This document shows, piece by piece, positions 37,118 to 50,119 of a stretch of DNA of 64,000 nucleotides. Where the stretch lies: positions 2,652,001 to 2,716,000 of the forward strand of contig CM072878.1 of the NCBI GenBank assembly GCA_036937835.1, read 5' to 3'. Origin of the DNA: Pampus argenteus. Taxonomy: Eukaryota; Chordata; Actinopteri; Scombriformes; Stromateidae. The notes beneath the pieces are model-generated. The model was not told where the DNA came from, did no database searches, and worked only from the letters and a program-made list of their open reading frames with translations. The position numbers and the translations under genes are program-made. The first letter of the stretch is position 1. Every line of letters starts with the position of its first letter.

Positions 37118-37549
37118 CTTTCTTCTTAAGCCTGTGAGATAAAAGGTTGCAGGGTTTTGCTACTAAATGAGTATATGATGAATTCCTATTTAACTGACAC
37201 TATTAATTAAAAATAACCAATACATTTTTTTTTTACCTTGTAACTACCTTAAAGCAAAAAGTAGTTAGTTAAGTAGGTAAAATATAATTGTAAAATAGTG
37301 CTTTCACAATATTTCAATGATAATAAAAAATAATAATTCAACAATATATAATACAACACGGACAGGTCTGAGAATAAAAAAGTAAGATGTATTGATACAT
37401 AACAGTATATAAAGTAGTTAGCTTCTCATTGACCAGACAAAACGCTGCACACATGTTAATGCATCAGTAATGATAATAGTGTATAATAAGAGTATACACA
37501 GGACTTTTCTAATGCAGTACTTTTTACTTGCAGTGTAGTATTGGTGGTA

Positions 37550-37660
37550 TCGCTCTCGTTCTCGCGCCCTCCCCCTCCCTCCACGCCACAGTGACGTCAG
37601 CAGCGGGGCGGGGCTTTCTGTCTCTTCTGCTGCTGCTCTGCTGCTCCTGGTTCAGTCTCC
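37550..37660 (+). promoter_or_regulatory. arl4d: arl4d core promoter with CRE and GC box
   Basis: A GC- and CpG-rich, TATA-less segment contains a perfect cAMP response element TGACGTCA (37592-37599) followed six bases later by a GC box GGGGCGGGGC (37605-37614), with CCCTCCCCCTCCCTCC upstream. It lies directly ahead of the non-coding exon that ends at 37787. Confidence 0.7.
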
Positions 37661-37787
37661 GCACGACGCACCGCAGCACGCATACATCGGGATTACTATT
37701 ACGGCACAACTTGGATTTTTTTCCCCCGGAAAATTCTACACTTTACAACAATGTTGACTCGTTTAAGCGATATGAAAGTGATGACAG
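37661..37787 (+). other. arl4d: arl4d 5' non-coding exon 1
   Basis: It ends ATGACAG|GTGAGA at 37787/37788. The matching acceptor is TCCTCCCCAG|GCCC at 38461, giving 208 bases of exon-2 leader before the ATG at 38669. An upstream ATG at 37751 opens a short frame (MLTRLSDMKVMT) that crosses the splice and stops soon after it (PQ, stop). The start position of the exon is a guess. Confidence 0.6.
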
Positions 37788-38668
37788 GTGAGACAAATGA
37801 TTAAACCCTCCAGAAATCAAACATAAGTTCCCGTCTTCTGACTTTACTGCAGGTTGCCTTTTACTGAATTGTAACTTCGCAGCTGAATTGCCAGTTGTTG
37901 GTTTGTACTAAATTGTATCAAACACGTCTGAAGCATTTGTTTTCTTATCTGACTACTTTATCGTGAGTGTTACAAAGCGGGCCGCTGTAAACAGGACTCG
38001 GTGGTTAGTTAGCACGTTAGCATGTTAGCACGAACACATCCCTGTTTATCCAGTTCTGTGCAGGACGGGACGCAGCTAGAAAGAGAAAACACTGGAGCTG
38101 CTGACGAAGCCTCCACCGGGACAAAAGCCTTTTAAAATGTTAAACCTGCACTTTTATACAGTAGCACAAAAGTAAATAATTTAGTAGTATTTAGTTTACA
38201 AAAGTAAATAATTTAGTTTACAAAAGTAAATAATTTCTTAACGCCAATAAATTCAGTTAAACAAAGAATTAAACCAGGCAGCACTCATTCAACTTGCTTT
38301 CATATACTGAATAATATATTTTATCCTTTTGTTTACATAATGTTGGAAGGTGGATTGGAGGCATTAATAAATGTGGGCCAGTCTAATTACTGACAGTCCA
38401 ATGCTCTTGTTAGAATAGCTGACTCATCTTTTCCTCCCCCTCTTGTTTTTTCCTCCCCAGGCCCTCAGTGACTGCAGCTGGAGCTCTGCTCCCCAGTAGT
38501 CTCCTGCACCAGCCTTTGAAGTCAGGCCAGGAGTGTGAACTGCTCACCATCCACACACACACACACACACACAGTTTTTGCACCCAACAACAGGAAGATA
38601 GTTGTCGGAGTTTAAAGGAAATAATTTAGCCGTATAAATCCTCAGACATTTTTTCCAAAGACTCAAAC

Positions 38669-39850
38669 ATGGGGAACCAGTTAACAGAGATTGCCCCCAA
38701 CACCCCGTTCCTCCCCAGCTTCCAGTCCATGCACGTCGTGGTGATCGGTTTGGACTCTGCAGGGAAAACATCTCTCCTCTACAGACTAAAGCTGCGGGAG
38801 TTTGTTGAGACAATCCCAACTAAAGGTTTCAACATGGAGAAGATTAAAGTGCCAATGGGCACCTCCAAAACTAACACCACCGCTTTCCAGGTGTGGGACG
38901 TGGGCGGTCAGGAGAAACTGAGACCCCTCTGGAAGTCTTATACCAGGAGGACGGACGGGCTGGTGTTCGTGGTGGACGCAGCTGAGACGGAGCGTATGGA
39001 GGAGGCCAAGGTGGAGCTCCACCGGATCACCCGGTCAGCAGAGAACCAGGGGGTACCTGTGCTGGTTCTGGCAAACAAACAGGACCTGGATGGAGCTGTG
39101 TCAGCATTAGAGGTAATTATAGTTATACAACCACAAAATATGTCTGAGCACGATGACATGCATAAAACATATCCTAAAAAAACACACACAGGAGCTTATG
39201 GACATTATGCTGAAAAAAAGTTTTCACACACTGGGTTTGATTTCCTGGTGTATATTTTGTCATCTGCACACGTCAATACCTCATTATCATAATTTAGTTT
39301 ATGTACATTTTATTTGTTGAGTTGGTTTTTGTATCATCTTCAAGCTCCAGATTAATGTTTCCTCTTGTGTAGAAAGGCAGATGTGTTATGTGGAGGACTG
39401 GTTGTACAGGTCCGGACCACTTGTACATTCTGTTCGTACCTAAGAGAAAATTCTAAGTATAATTTGAAAAAAGATGAATGCCACACATTTTTTTTTCACT
39501 TGTGTGTGCCTCTCTTCCATGATTAGTTTGTGCTTGAAGCTTGTGAATTTTGGCAGCCATCAGCAGCTTTGTATCAAACTGAACAAACTGAAATCAAACT
39601 TTAAAGATCCATTACTAAACCTGTAGTGTCTGTTCAGCTGAAATGTTTGTGTCATAACCCCCTGTTTTGTCCTCCTGTGTTTCAGGTAGAGAAGGTGCTG
39701 GCCCTCCATGAGCTCAGCTCGTCCACGCTGCATCACACACAGGGCTGCTCGGCGCTGGATGGTCAGGGCCTGCAGCCCGGCCTGGAGAAACTCTACGAGA
39801 TGATCCTGAAGAGGAAGAAGATGCTTCGACACAGCAAGAAGAAGAGATGA
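38669..39850 (+). CDS. arl4d: arl4d, ARF-like small GTPase 4D (202 aa, intron in coding region)
   Basis: ARL4D is a membrane-bound, GTP-regulated ARF-family protein that recruits cytohesins (ARF-GEFs) to the plasma membrane and can enter the nucleus. Coding exons are 38669-39112 (148 codons) and 39686-39850 (54 codons plus stop). 202 aa agrees with the usual 200-201. Visible: myristoylation Gly2 (MGNQL), P-loop GLDSAGKTS (27-35), switch I Thr51 (IPTKGFN), switch II WDVGGQ (76-81), guanine motif NKQD (136-139), and a Lys/Arg-rich C-terminal nuclear signal (KRKKMLRHSKKKR). The start context (AAACATGG) is good. Joining SALE|VEKVLALHEL restores the family sequence. Reading through the donor (GTAATT) gives a non-homologous tail (VIIVIQPQN...), so the longer 207-codon frame is intron retention. 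As I know the family, mammalian ARL4D coding sequence is in one exon, so this intron is noteworthy. Confidence 0.95.
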
Positions 39851-40610
39851 AGGGGAGGATGGCAGTAGTGGTGGTGTTAAACTTTACTTTGTGAACCACT
39901 ACTTGTCTGAGGACCTTCTCTGCGGTCATGCCTGTGACACTTTGGAAGGAAGCCTGTCAGGCATTCAGACGAGTTGGGACATTTCCAACCAAGTTCAAAC
40001 TTTGGCTCTAAAGTCTGTGCCAACTGTTGAAAGTTTGGTTGGACAGACATGTTCCTTTGGGATTGTTTTAGCTCTAGAGCACTCTTTCCTCTCCCCAACT
40101 TCCATCCTTAAAGGAGCACAACAAAGAGACGTACAGCTCCAGAGGGAAAGACGGATATAAAACATGTGCAATATATGATGAACATTCAGTGATGCACTCA
40201 CTCCAACATTGAAGGATATTTTGTACCAGAGACCTGTGGGCTTAGCTCGAGCGTAGTTCGTGTTCCTTTTACCAAGTTTAAATGTTCCACTTTACTATAA
40301 ATCTTTACGTTGCATGTTCACACAAATTCCTGTTTGGGAATATTAAGACAACACTTTTGTTGATCAAAAGAAGACGATAGTATCATTCTAGGTTAGTTTC
40401 TCAGTGTTGAGTTGAGTTGTGCCACAAGTCAAAGAACAGGAGCTTTACAGCCGGAGGCTGCTACAACCAGTCGTGCAAGTTTTTGTTTTCACTCTACACC
40501 AAAGTTGTCACAGTTCAGTGTATTTCAAGGTTGGTTGGTTGGCTGGTTAGTTCAAATAAGAAATTGTTTTTACATCGTGTACATATTGTTTTGTAAAATG
40601 TCAACAAATG

Positions 40611-40616
40611 AATAAA
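40611..40616 (+). terminator. arl4d: arl4d poly(A) signal
   Basis: AATAAA, 760 bases beyond the stop. It is followed within 40 bases by a G/T-rich stretch (TTTGGATTTTTTGGGGGG) that suits a downstream element. Confidence 0.7.
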
Positions 40617-42829
40617 TTATTGAGCAACTTTGGATTTTTTGGGGGGAAAATCTGCTTCTTTTATTACTGTAGGTGTGATATAGATTACACAATGACTACA
40701 CAACTGAGAGCACAAGTTGTATGACTCAGTCACTCACAATGCACAAGGTGATACAGGACAACATAATAATGTCTGACAGGTACAAATTAACAATCATTTA
40801 GTGTTGTCAGGATACATCTCAGCACATTAACTGCTCAGCTGTTATCTGAAGCGATGAAGGAGCTGCAGCATGTTTACAGCTGTAAAACTGACCAGGTCAT
40901 GGAAACAAAACTGCCTGCAACTTTTCTAAAGCTTCAAATGTTGAGTCGTGGATATTGAGCCACCTCTGAGGCCATTGGTTAAATTATTTCATCCCTGTCA
41001 CTGTCTGATATTAGACACAAAATGATACAAGTGCCCACATAATTTGTGCTTCAATATATAACAAAATACATACGTGTTACACCACCTTCTACTGAATGTA
41101 GGTTCTAACACATTTAGAAACATCTGTATTTGTCAATACTGGTCCTCTCATAATTGTGACATTCTATATGTATGTCATACTACAAGTACTATAAAGGTTT
41201 CTAAATAAACCATAACCATATGACATGTTAGTGTGAAAGGGACAAACACATTGTTGGTTTTGGTATTTTCATGTGAATTGTTGACCATGACAAAAATATA
41301 GAATAACACATTTCAAACATGTAGTCTGTGGTCCAGTGATAGCTGCTGGATAAGAGCTGATCTTTCTGCTTGTGGCTTCAAAATCCTCAAAATACCTCTC
41401 TGGCACTCCCAACCAAAATACTTCATTTTAGGTTGACTGATGTATTTATTGTATGAATATGAGGGGTTCTCTTCATTTTGTCCACCTCGTGTGTTTTCAC
41501 AATTAGCCTACAAGGCTGACAAAGTGATGGGGGGGGGCTGAAGTTGGAAAGACAGACCGATACTGCTGATAGTTGTATTTGTTGCCAGGTGGGGATCAAA
41601 CAGGTTTCATGTCAGTGTCCTCAGGCTACTGTTTCATCCCATTATTTCTCCCATACACAACTCTATATTACTACCCTTCTCTCTTTCTGCACTTTCCATC
41701 TCACTCCCTGGTAATATAATGGTATCAAGTGCTCAGGCTCATGTCACTGACCTGTTTGAGGTGGTTGTTCCCTGCAGACGAGACCTCCCCAGTGTGAAAC
41801 ATGTGGCATCTTATATTTCAGTTTTCGTGACGTCAGAAGCAGGTAGAGACAAGTCTGTTTTTTGCATATTCCACAACCAGATTCATCCGGATTCATCTGG
41901 GTGTGGAATATCAGGACGATTATGAATTATACTAAGTAAAATTAAGGCGAGGCAAATTTATAGACACACAGACATGAAATAAGAAATATAGCATAAGACA
42001 CTAACAATAAGGGTCTCAGTATGGTTCAGATGAGCGAGTTCATATGTATGCATGTGTTGTACTAACATGTCAACAGGAAAAGGTGGTAATGCCAAATGGC
42101 TTCACCTGAAGTGAGAGACGTGAGATGTTATGAATTGTACAAATGTGAATAAAGCTGCACATTTTTGAACAGTTTTCCCTGAATTTTTCAAGTGTGAGTT
42201 GATCCATGATTTTAATCCTGAACGTTGAAAAGATTTGAATGCTTTCATGTCAGTAACTACTAATACATTCCCACATATCATAATAGCAAATGAAAATAGA
42301 ATAAAAAATTTAGCAGTTTCTGTTTGGTTCTATAACTTATGATTAAACTTACTAAAGAATTTTTTATTTTTTTTTTACCTGAGAGACAGTTTAGCTGAAT
42401 GATGTAGAGGTCAATCTGAAAGAGGGTGTACCTGTAGTGCCTCTAGTAATCCCTTATTGCACAGGAAGACAAAGCTTAATCGAAGCTAAAAGATATGATC
42501 ACAATTTTTTAAGTCTAGTAAGGGAGTGAGTAATTTACTTTTTAATTTTATTATTTTAATTTTAACCTGAAGGATTGTCTGAGCGCTCGTGTTTCTCGCC
42601 CTGCTGAACCTATTTTTTATTTCTCAGAGCATTGAAACTACTGCACTGCAGTAATCATCGAGACACATTGTTCTAGTGTGTGTGCCTAACTTGAGTGTGG
42701 AGGTTTTTGGTAAGATTTGTTGTTGGTGCGCAGAATACTAAGAATCAAAGATCTGAGAGGTTTGGACTTTCATGAATATTTGATGGAGAAATCAAAGCAG
42801 GATTGTGGGCAGAGTAAACTTCAAACAAG

Positions 42830-42832
<3 letters not shown>

Positions 42833-42864
<32 letters not shown>
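42833..42864. repeat. (AC)n microsatellite
   Basis: Read directly. Confidence 0.95.
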
Positions 42865-42866
<2 letters not shown>

Positions 42867-43041
42867 AGACACAATAGAGATCAATAATAGCTGGATGCTG
42901 CACTACTGGAATGTTATAGTAAGTCAGGACCGCACCTCAAAGGTAACATTGCAACACTCAATAATTACTGAGCGGGTTTGTTGAATGAATTTAAATGTGT
43001 ATTGTTCAGAGTTTAGTTGAGTTTAATACTTTTGTAATGTA

Positions 43042-43043
<2 letters not shown>

Positions 43044-43077
<34 letters not shown>
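43044..43077. repeat. Poly-C tract, 34 bases
   Basis: Uninterrupted C run followed by AAACACAATAAAATAAAATAA. True length is uncertain because such runs sequence poorly. Confidence 0.9.
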
Positions 43078-43079
<2 letters not shown>

Positions 43080-45329
43080 ACACAATAAAATAAAATAATC
43101 CCTTTTAATTTACTATGTGGAAGCCAATCTGGTAAGCATGGAAAGACTGCCTGAACATCTGCATGTTAGCATTGTCATTGTGAGTGTAGTTGTAAATTGT
43201 AATGTGTTAGCATGAGTGCAAAAATGTGTCCAACAATAATAAAATATCCATCTTTGAAACCTACTGTAGCCCTTAAGACATGCATCATAAGGTCAAGACA
43301 TCAAGGCTACTGAATACACACAAAGTTGTAAATAGATGAGAGATAAAGTTGTAAATGTTGCCAGTCTCCAGTCAGATACTGACATTTTCTACCACGTGCC
43401 TGAGCAAATCATTGCTCCTTATCTGTGTTTTAGTTTCTGGTGCCACTACTTCTACAGTATGAGCTTCATTTTGCACCCAGTACTTTTATTTGCCAAAATG
43501 TGCTCCTCTGTGATAGTTATCAGTTATTTATCATTGCTATCAGTGGTGAAATGATCCATAATAATGATCCTCTGGAATTCAGGCAGTGAGGATCAGTCAC
43601 ACAGGAATGTTAAAGCCCCCGTTCAACAGCCCAGCCCCCCACCCACATGACCCGTACGGGCTGTTCTCTGATACCAAACACTGGTAGCCAACCCCCCATT
43701 GTTTAACCCTGTATCTCTTGACTCAGACGTGATACTCAGACTAACAGTAGTCTACTCTTGTAATACCTTTCTGACCTGGGGCCAACCAAAGAACTTTCAT
43801 GTCATCAGCAGGACATGAAATCTTCAACCAGTTGATGTAATAACAAATTTAACAGCTTTATGGGTTTCAGAGCAGCACCTGGTACTTTAATTTGGTTATG
43901 TAAAGTGCTACATTCCTAAAATCTTTCAAAGTAAATGTTAGGGAAAGACAATAGTGATCTAATCAAAGCGGTTATCCTAGATCAGCATGTGAATGTTAAT
44001 TAAGCCGATACTTTTCGACTTTGTCTCAACTTCCTGTCTGCAACATTGTTGCTTTATCTATATAGATTTATAGAACGTTTGGTGTCTGTGCCAGAATGGC
44101 AACAAAGTCCGAAAGAATATAATGTTAATATTTCATATTTTTCTTATTGTCAATGAATCCCATGTAAAGTCAAAAACCAACCATTTGAGATGTGTACAAG
44201 TAGTGTGTGTGTCAAAGCCTGATATAGCTCATAGAGCTCCATTGTGCGAGGTCTGCAGGACAGGGGAGTTGTAAAGCCTTGAGAGACTTCATCGTTGGGT
44301 TTGGTCTCAACATGGCCTTTGTTGACAATAAGAAAAATATTGATCCTGTCAGTCTTATTCTTCAATACAGATATGTGTATAAAGAAAGAGGCCAAACATG
44401 TGCCTATATTTATTTATCAACACTGCCAACAGTTGATAACCTCATATTCCATTTCTAAAAATCCAAATCATTTTCACCTTTTCACATTTCACATTTACAT
44501 TTTCCCAATCATTTACACCTAGAGACAGAGTGGATAAGCATTAGCACTTGATTGAGTCGTCTTGGTAAACTAATACACAGAGATATTATAACATCACTCT
44601 CCATTCGTATGCCAATAATGTAAGACACTGATACCTCGGTGCTCCCTCCACCCAGTATCAGAGCTGTAGATTCTGAGGGTTAGGCCACTGCCCAACCCCC
44701 ACCAATCAATTCTACCATTTGCCATATGCTGAAACAAGTAGCCTAATCCCCAATTCTAAATACCAAGAGCCATATGTTGTAGGCGCTGCTTTCTCTCTCT
44801 TGCAGGAGTCATTTGATATGATCATTGTAGTAAAGCTACATCTGACCTCTGATGGACACATTTAAATCAAGAATCAAAGCTCCATTTCCAGCACTGTCAG
44901 TGACATGTTCCACAGTTCATGTACAACAATTCAAATGAATACATCAATAAGATAATATTTTACTTAATTCATGTTAATTAATTATGCTTGTTAATTATTG
45001 TTACAGCAGGTTTCCAGTAGACGTGTAGAACTGTAGGTTGGGTAGCTCTAGCTGTAAGATTAGTATGCATTGAACAAGCATTATTCCAACTTAAAGGTAA
45101 CATTTATCAATTTCAATTGAAGAATCAATGTTTAGAACATGTTTTCTACCAGAGGAGATTCACTGTTTTAACCAGCAGTAGCATTAAAGTGGATGGAGCC
45201 ACAACTATCATCATTGCAATAGAAGGCTTGTATCCTTTAACGCATAGACAAAGTCAAGACAAAGTATAGCAAGTAAAAAATGAGGAAAATCCATACTACG
45301 TCAATATTATGAAATGTACTAAGTTAAAA

Positions 45330-45780
45330 TAAGAAGAAATTAACCACGACAACGATGGTCAGTCGTTCTATCACCTTAGTCCAGACCGAAATATGTGAAC
45401 TATTGGATGTATTGCCATGGACGTTGGTACAGATATGTACTAAATATGAGATATGAATCCCAGCGACCCCCTGACTTTGCAACCAGCAGTTCAAATTTTT
45501 CATTTATCCAGTGAAATATCTCAAAATCTATTGGGTGGACATAGTTTTGCACTAATTTTGTAATTCTGATAATCATTATACAGTGAACATGTATTCTACT
45601 GATTTTGGTGGTTGCGGTTTTTAGTTTTGAGAAGCGTCTCAACAACTATTGAGCCTCGGTCATAAAATCTGGTCAAAATTTAGTTTATGATCAAATATCT
45701 GCAAAACTAATGACAATTCCATCAGCCTTTAGCGGTTACTGCTTCTGACATTTCAGCAAATTCCTCGGACAGTCCAATTT
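45330..45780 (+). repeat. Large percomorph dispersed repeat copy
   Basis: Contains ACTATTGGATGTATTGCCAT, CGACCCCCTGACTTTGCAAC, GAAATATCTCAAAATCTATTG and AAATATCTGCAAAACTAATG, blocks of a long family I recognise from percomorph genomes. Other pieces are at 2420-2510, 15600-15740, 43120-43220, 54275-54360 and 61920-62225. Confidence 0.6.
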
Positions 45781-48700
45781 ACTCATAACTGGAATCGACA
45801 TCGAGTTACAAAAGAAAAACCAACAGTAGCACAAAACCATATCAGACAACAAGAGTGTTTGTTGAGCGCAAAGGTATGTTTGAATGTGCAGAGTAGAAAA
45901 CATGCAAGGTTTTTTAAATTATTATCATCTTGGGAACATTTTGTTTTCAGCAAACTAGTGTTAAGCACATGTACAATAAAGGTTTGTCTTCTCTTTTTAT
46001 TTTAAGTTGGTAGCGATTAACTTCCTGCAGTGAAGTACATTTGACCACTGCTTACACATGTAGCTGTAAACACATAGCTGTGTGGATTTATTTTCTATGT
46101 TGAGAACACAGCAGGTATGTTACTAGAAAGACATTTCATGGCATGGAGCTGTCGTGGCATACTGGCTGTCTGTCCCATCCCCCTATGCTGTTTAAATCAC
46201 CGGTCTGCCCACTTACTGCTCAGTCAATCCAATTATCCTGATTGGAGGCTACCTCCTGCTGCAGCTCAGCTGTTGGAGCAATAAGTAAGTAGCAGGATTA
46301 GTTAGTCAGCAGAATGGGCAGGAAAACACTCCACATGAAAAGTCTTTAGCCAGCGAGATTCAACATTGATTTACTTGGGTTTGATTAGATGACTGTCTTG
46401 TAATGAAATCTTTCACTTTTTTAGTGGCCTGCTCTCCTTTCTGTGTTGATCAGTCTGTGAATATTGTTGAGCCTGTCCTTCCCAAGAAAACGACCAATAG
46501 GTTGTAATGTCAATCACTAAAAATGACCTATAGTTACGTTTGCGTGACAGACGCCATCTAGTGGCTGTAGTAGTTATGACCGTGATAAGTTCAGAGGACA
46601 TCGATATGAGATGTTTGGAGGTGGCCGGTTGGGTGGACTTAGTGGACTTTGTTTCTGGAGACAGCTGTTCGCTTTCCATTTCCACTTTTGTAAAAACTGT
46701 AATTACAGTAGTTGTGGTATATACTGTTGCCATGACGAAGGTTACCTAACTTGAACCCACACCACGGTTGAAGCGATCATTTCAACCCAAACCGTGATCA
46801 TGATGTCTCTTTGGTCTTCCTCCTTTAATCTTCTGTTGTCTCCTCCACTTGGCACCTTTCTGTCTCTTTCCTCCACACTGCTCACAATAAAGCAGTTTTT
46901 CTCACCTTTTTCCTTTCATCTGTCTGTCCGGGACTTTATTTCTTCTTTGGTCTTTTAGACAACATCTGATGTCCACAAATAAAAATATAAATAAAAACAC
47001 CTTTGTTTTTTCACATCTGGACACAATCTACACAAGTTCATTAGTCTGTCCTTATTAAAAGAAGTCATTTTCTCTCTCAGTCACGCTAACATTTTCTGAA
47101 GCGAGCTTTTTAAAGAATAGTAAGATCTAAAATTGGTGGCCTCGTGTTTAGTGTGGATGAGGAAAACACAGACTGACACATCCTGCTCTGTCAGAGTCAG
47201 TTGTGAGGCAGTAAAGTTGCCTGTGGCAATAAAAGCCTCTAATCCTCTGTGATCACTCATTTGAACGTGTTCCTTTTGTTTAAGAGTACTACTGTGAACT
47301 TTTCAGTAACATAGCTGAAGTGTGGATGCATGTTGTTTTAACATGTAAACAGAATTGCTGCATTCACAGTCATGTAAGGTGTCCAGTATCGAGATATGTT
47401 GAGTTATATTTTTAGGCTTATGATTGAAATGTTGTTCTTCCACCCCTGCAGATTCCGCACCTGCCTGTTCCACCGCCGAACACTGTTTCCTACAGTGCTT
47501 AGGTTGTGTTCAGGTTAAGGTAAGCGAAAAGACAAATCAATAGGGAGGCTGACTCTGCTTCATTCTGTTGACCTCCTGCTGCACAAACTGCCACATCACA
47601 TACATATACAATACTGACACTAGGAGAGAAGTAAAAGTAAATATTAACTTTATTTAACAATTGAAGTCAGGGTAATGTCACAGTAATACACGTGTCCATC
47701 ACATTATATATCAGAAGATGCTTCTTGCAACACTTGATGTGAAGTAGCTTTATTGTATTTCGATCTTTTCTGAGTAGCTTGTAGTGTAGCTTTAGTGTAA
47801 AGTTGCTGTCGCTAAATTTCTTCCACTTGTAGCTTCACTAGCTACTGTTTCAAAATAGCTTCCTCCACACTGGAAATGATCTGCTGACACAGTCACAGTC
47901 CAACGCACAAGTCAGGGTTCACTCAGCAGTGGCAAGCTGTCTCCCATCATCTGTGGTTGAGGCCACATCTCTCTAGAATTACCCGGGTAAAGCTCTCAGC
48001 AGGCCTCACCACACACAGGGTTCAGACCAAACCCATCCAGATGTGCAGCTCTGCCTCTGCTTTACTTCACCCTTCATCAGCCTGTATGACTAACTACTCC
48101 TTTCTGCTTCTACTAATGGTAGCAGTCGTGCATGCAAAGAATCATATATTTATCAATTACCACATTTCACGCAGTTTTCCTACATTAAGACAAAGATTTG
48201 GAGTCAGATGTTAAATGTGAGTACTCTGAGATCAGTTGTTCCTCCTCTGTTAATTCTCTGCTTCTACTCTCTCTCATGTTTCCCAGCTCGGAGCAGCACA
48301 GTAATTGTAGAAAGCTGTGTGGTTTTTGATGGATATCTATGTTTGTCAGTCTATCCGGGCCTGGCTGGTTAAAGGGAGGCTCCAGCTTCATGCACCATTT
48401 CAGATGAGACATGATTTCCAAAATAGAACTGAGTGCATCTAAAACGTAATGCTACCACAATCTGTGGAGTTAAAACATCAGAAAAAACCTTTGTTAAACC
48501 TTGTTAAACGTTGTGTTTTCATCATACTACTGTATGACACCACTGTTACTGTATATTGACATATGTATATTGTCCATGAAAAAGAACAGAACCCATAGAG
48601 ACTGTGTAACATCCTATAAACTCAAGGAAGGAAAACAGTTGAATCTCGTCTTCTTTGTTTTCTTCAGTCAGAAAACAACTGTACAGACAACATGTGTTGA

Positions 48701-50119
48701 GCCAAGTCCTGTCTTTGTTTTTATTACCAGCTCACAGCTGAGTTCTTCTCACTCCTGTAGACATGTTCATACAAAATGCATGAGCCTGTGGAGAGTCGTG
48801 TGAACATGTTCATGTTAGGTTGCTGCAGAACAGACCCCCCCCCAAAAAAAGAAGACATGGAAGAGTTTGAAACAGGGGTTTATTGAAGAGGTAAAGGCAG
48901 AGCTGGCTGGGGAGAAGTTGGTGGTGAGAGCTGGTAGGCAGATCTCTGGTAGGAGGTGGTGGTAAGTGTCCTGAGCACAAAGAGAGTGGTTAAGAGCAAT
49001 GAAAGACTTGCCAAATTATGAAGAAACAATCTTCAAAGAGGCCTGAACATAACTACCACTGTAGGCGACGACTGGATGTAGAACCAAGGTTAGATATACC
49101 GCTAGGGTTGAGGTTGGTTGCAGGTAGGTCAGATTGGCAGCTGGTTATGATGGCCACTCCCAAGAAGAGAAGACAAACAAAACACATAGAACACAAAGAA
49201 ACCTACAAAAGAGTCCATGAACAAAACAGCAAACACAAACCCTCAAACCTATGAGTCCACGACAATCCGCCTGTGCACCCCATGTAGTAATATAAACAGG
49301 ACAACACCCATGTTCACATGCATGTTGTGGTCTGGTCCTTTAGTGTGGGGGTTTCAGGAGGTGTGTAACTGTGAGAAGGGAAAGAAAGTGGATTCTTCTG
49401 TAATAAATCCAATGCACCTGGTGAAACAGGTTGCTCAGATAAAATATCAATTTCTTGTTATCTGTTTTCGAGAAAGCAGCTGAGATTGAAAAATGTATTA
49501 TCACATACATAGATAATGTTTTTATTAATTTGATTTGATTTGATTACTTAGACACTGCTCAGAAGCGAGAAGCTCTAATTGGTGCACAGATATCTTTCAA
49601 TAAAGTTTGTCTGTTTAATCATACTTCATAACTCCTACATGCTTAGACTTCAGTTGCTGCTTTTACTAACTGATCTGATTGACTTCTTGTGTTGTGTTCA
49701 CAGGTTAAGAAAATAAAAAGTTATTCCAGGGAATGATCTTAAGAGTTCCAGGCTGTGAAGCATTTGAAGGATTTCAGCTATGTGCTACTAAGGCATACCA
49801 TAGGTTACTAATCATAGCATACACCCGCAGGATGCATAGCTGCTGATCTGACAAGGCCATTCACACATTCTTTAGCCTGTGTATTTGATTTTCCTCCCTT
49901 AGTACACTTCCACATGACTAAGCACATGCACCAACTCCATTTATATGAACAAAGTAGTGTTATACAAAACAGCAACAGAAACCTTTCAGTGGGTTCATTA
50001 CAACAGTGTTGGATTATTTAAATGTTCTAGTTTATCTGAAGCTGATATGAAGCTTCTTACATCCAAATGAGTTAAATCCTGTTGATATCTTTTAACGTTA
50101 CGGTGTTTTTAGTGTCACA

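Larger units (their letters stand above)
34565..37500. other. Spacer between divergent ccdc200-like gene and arl4d
   Basis: No supportable exon. It holds short (TG)n at 34675-34694, (TC)n/(CA)n at 36806-36872 and a CTG-rich triplet tract at 37014-37117. ORFs here (for example 36797-37129, all CA-derived His/Thr then poly-Ala) are translations of simple repeats. Confidence 0.55.
40640..46130. other. Gene-poor region 1 downstream of arl4d
   Basis: No supportable coding exon. It contains an (AC)n at 42833-42864, a 34-base poly-C at 43044-43077, a fragment of the large percomorph repeat near 43120-43220 (GCATGTTAGCATTGTCATTG), and a longer copy at 45330-45780. Small ORFs lack splice or homology support. 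Confidence 0.5.

Noticed and set aside
36797..37129. 110-aa His/Thr plus poly-Ala ORF
   Set aside because: It is a direct translation of (CA)n and the CTG/GTG triplet tract, with no splice or start context.
38669..39292. 207-codon uninterrupted ORF as the arl4d protein
   Set aside because: The last 59 residues have no resemblance to ARL4. The family sequence resumes exactly at the CAG|GTAGAG acceptor at 39686, so the end is intron read-through.
46225..46250. Inverted CCAAT pair CCAATTATCCTGATTGG as a promoter
   Set aside because: No initiator, CpG cluster or exon follows. Chance occurrence is likely.
46413..46733. 106-aa Thr-rich minus-strand ORF
   Set aside because: Low-complexity composition, no splice context, and the DNA (CGCCATCTAGTGGC) resembles a dispersed repeat end. 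I could not support a CTCF site there either.
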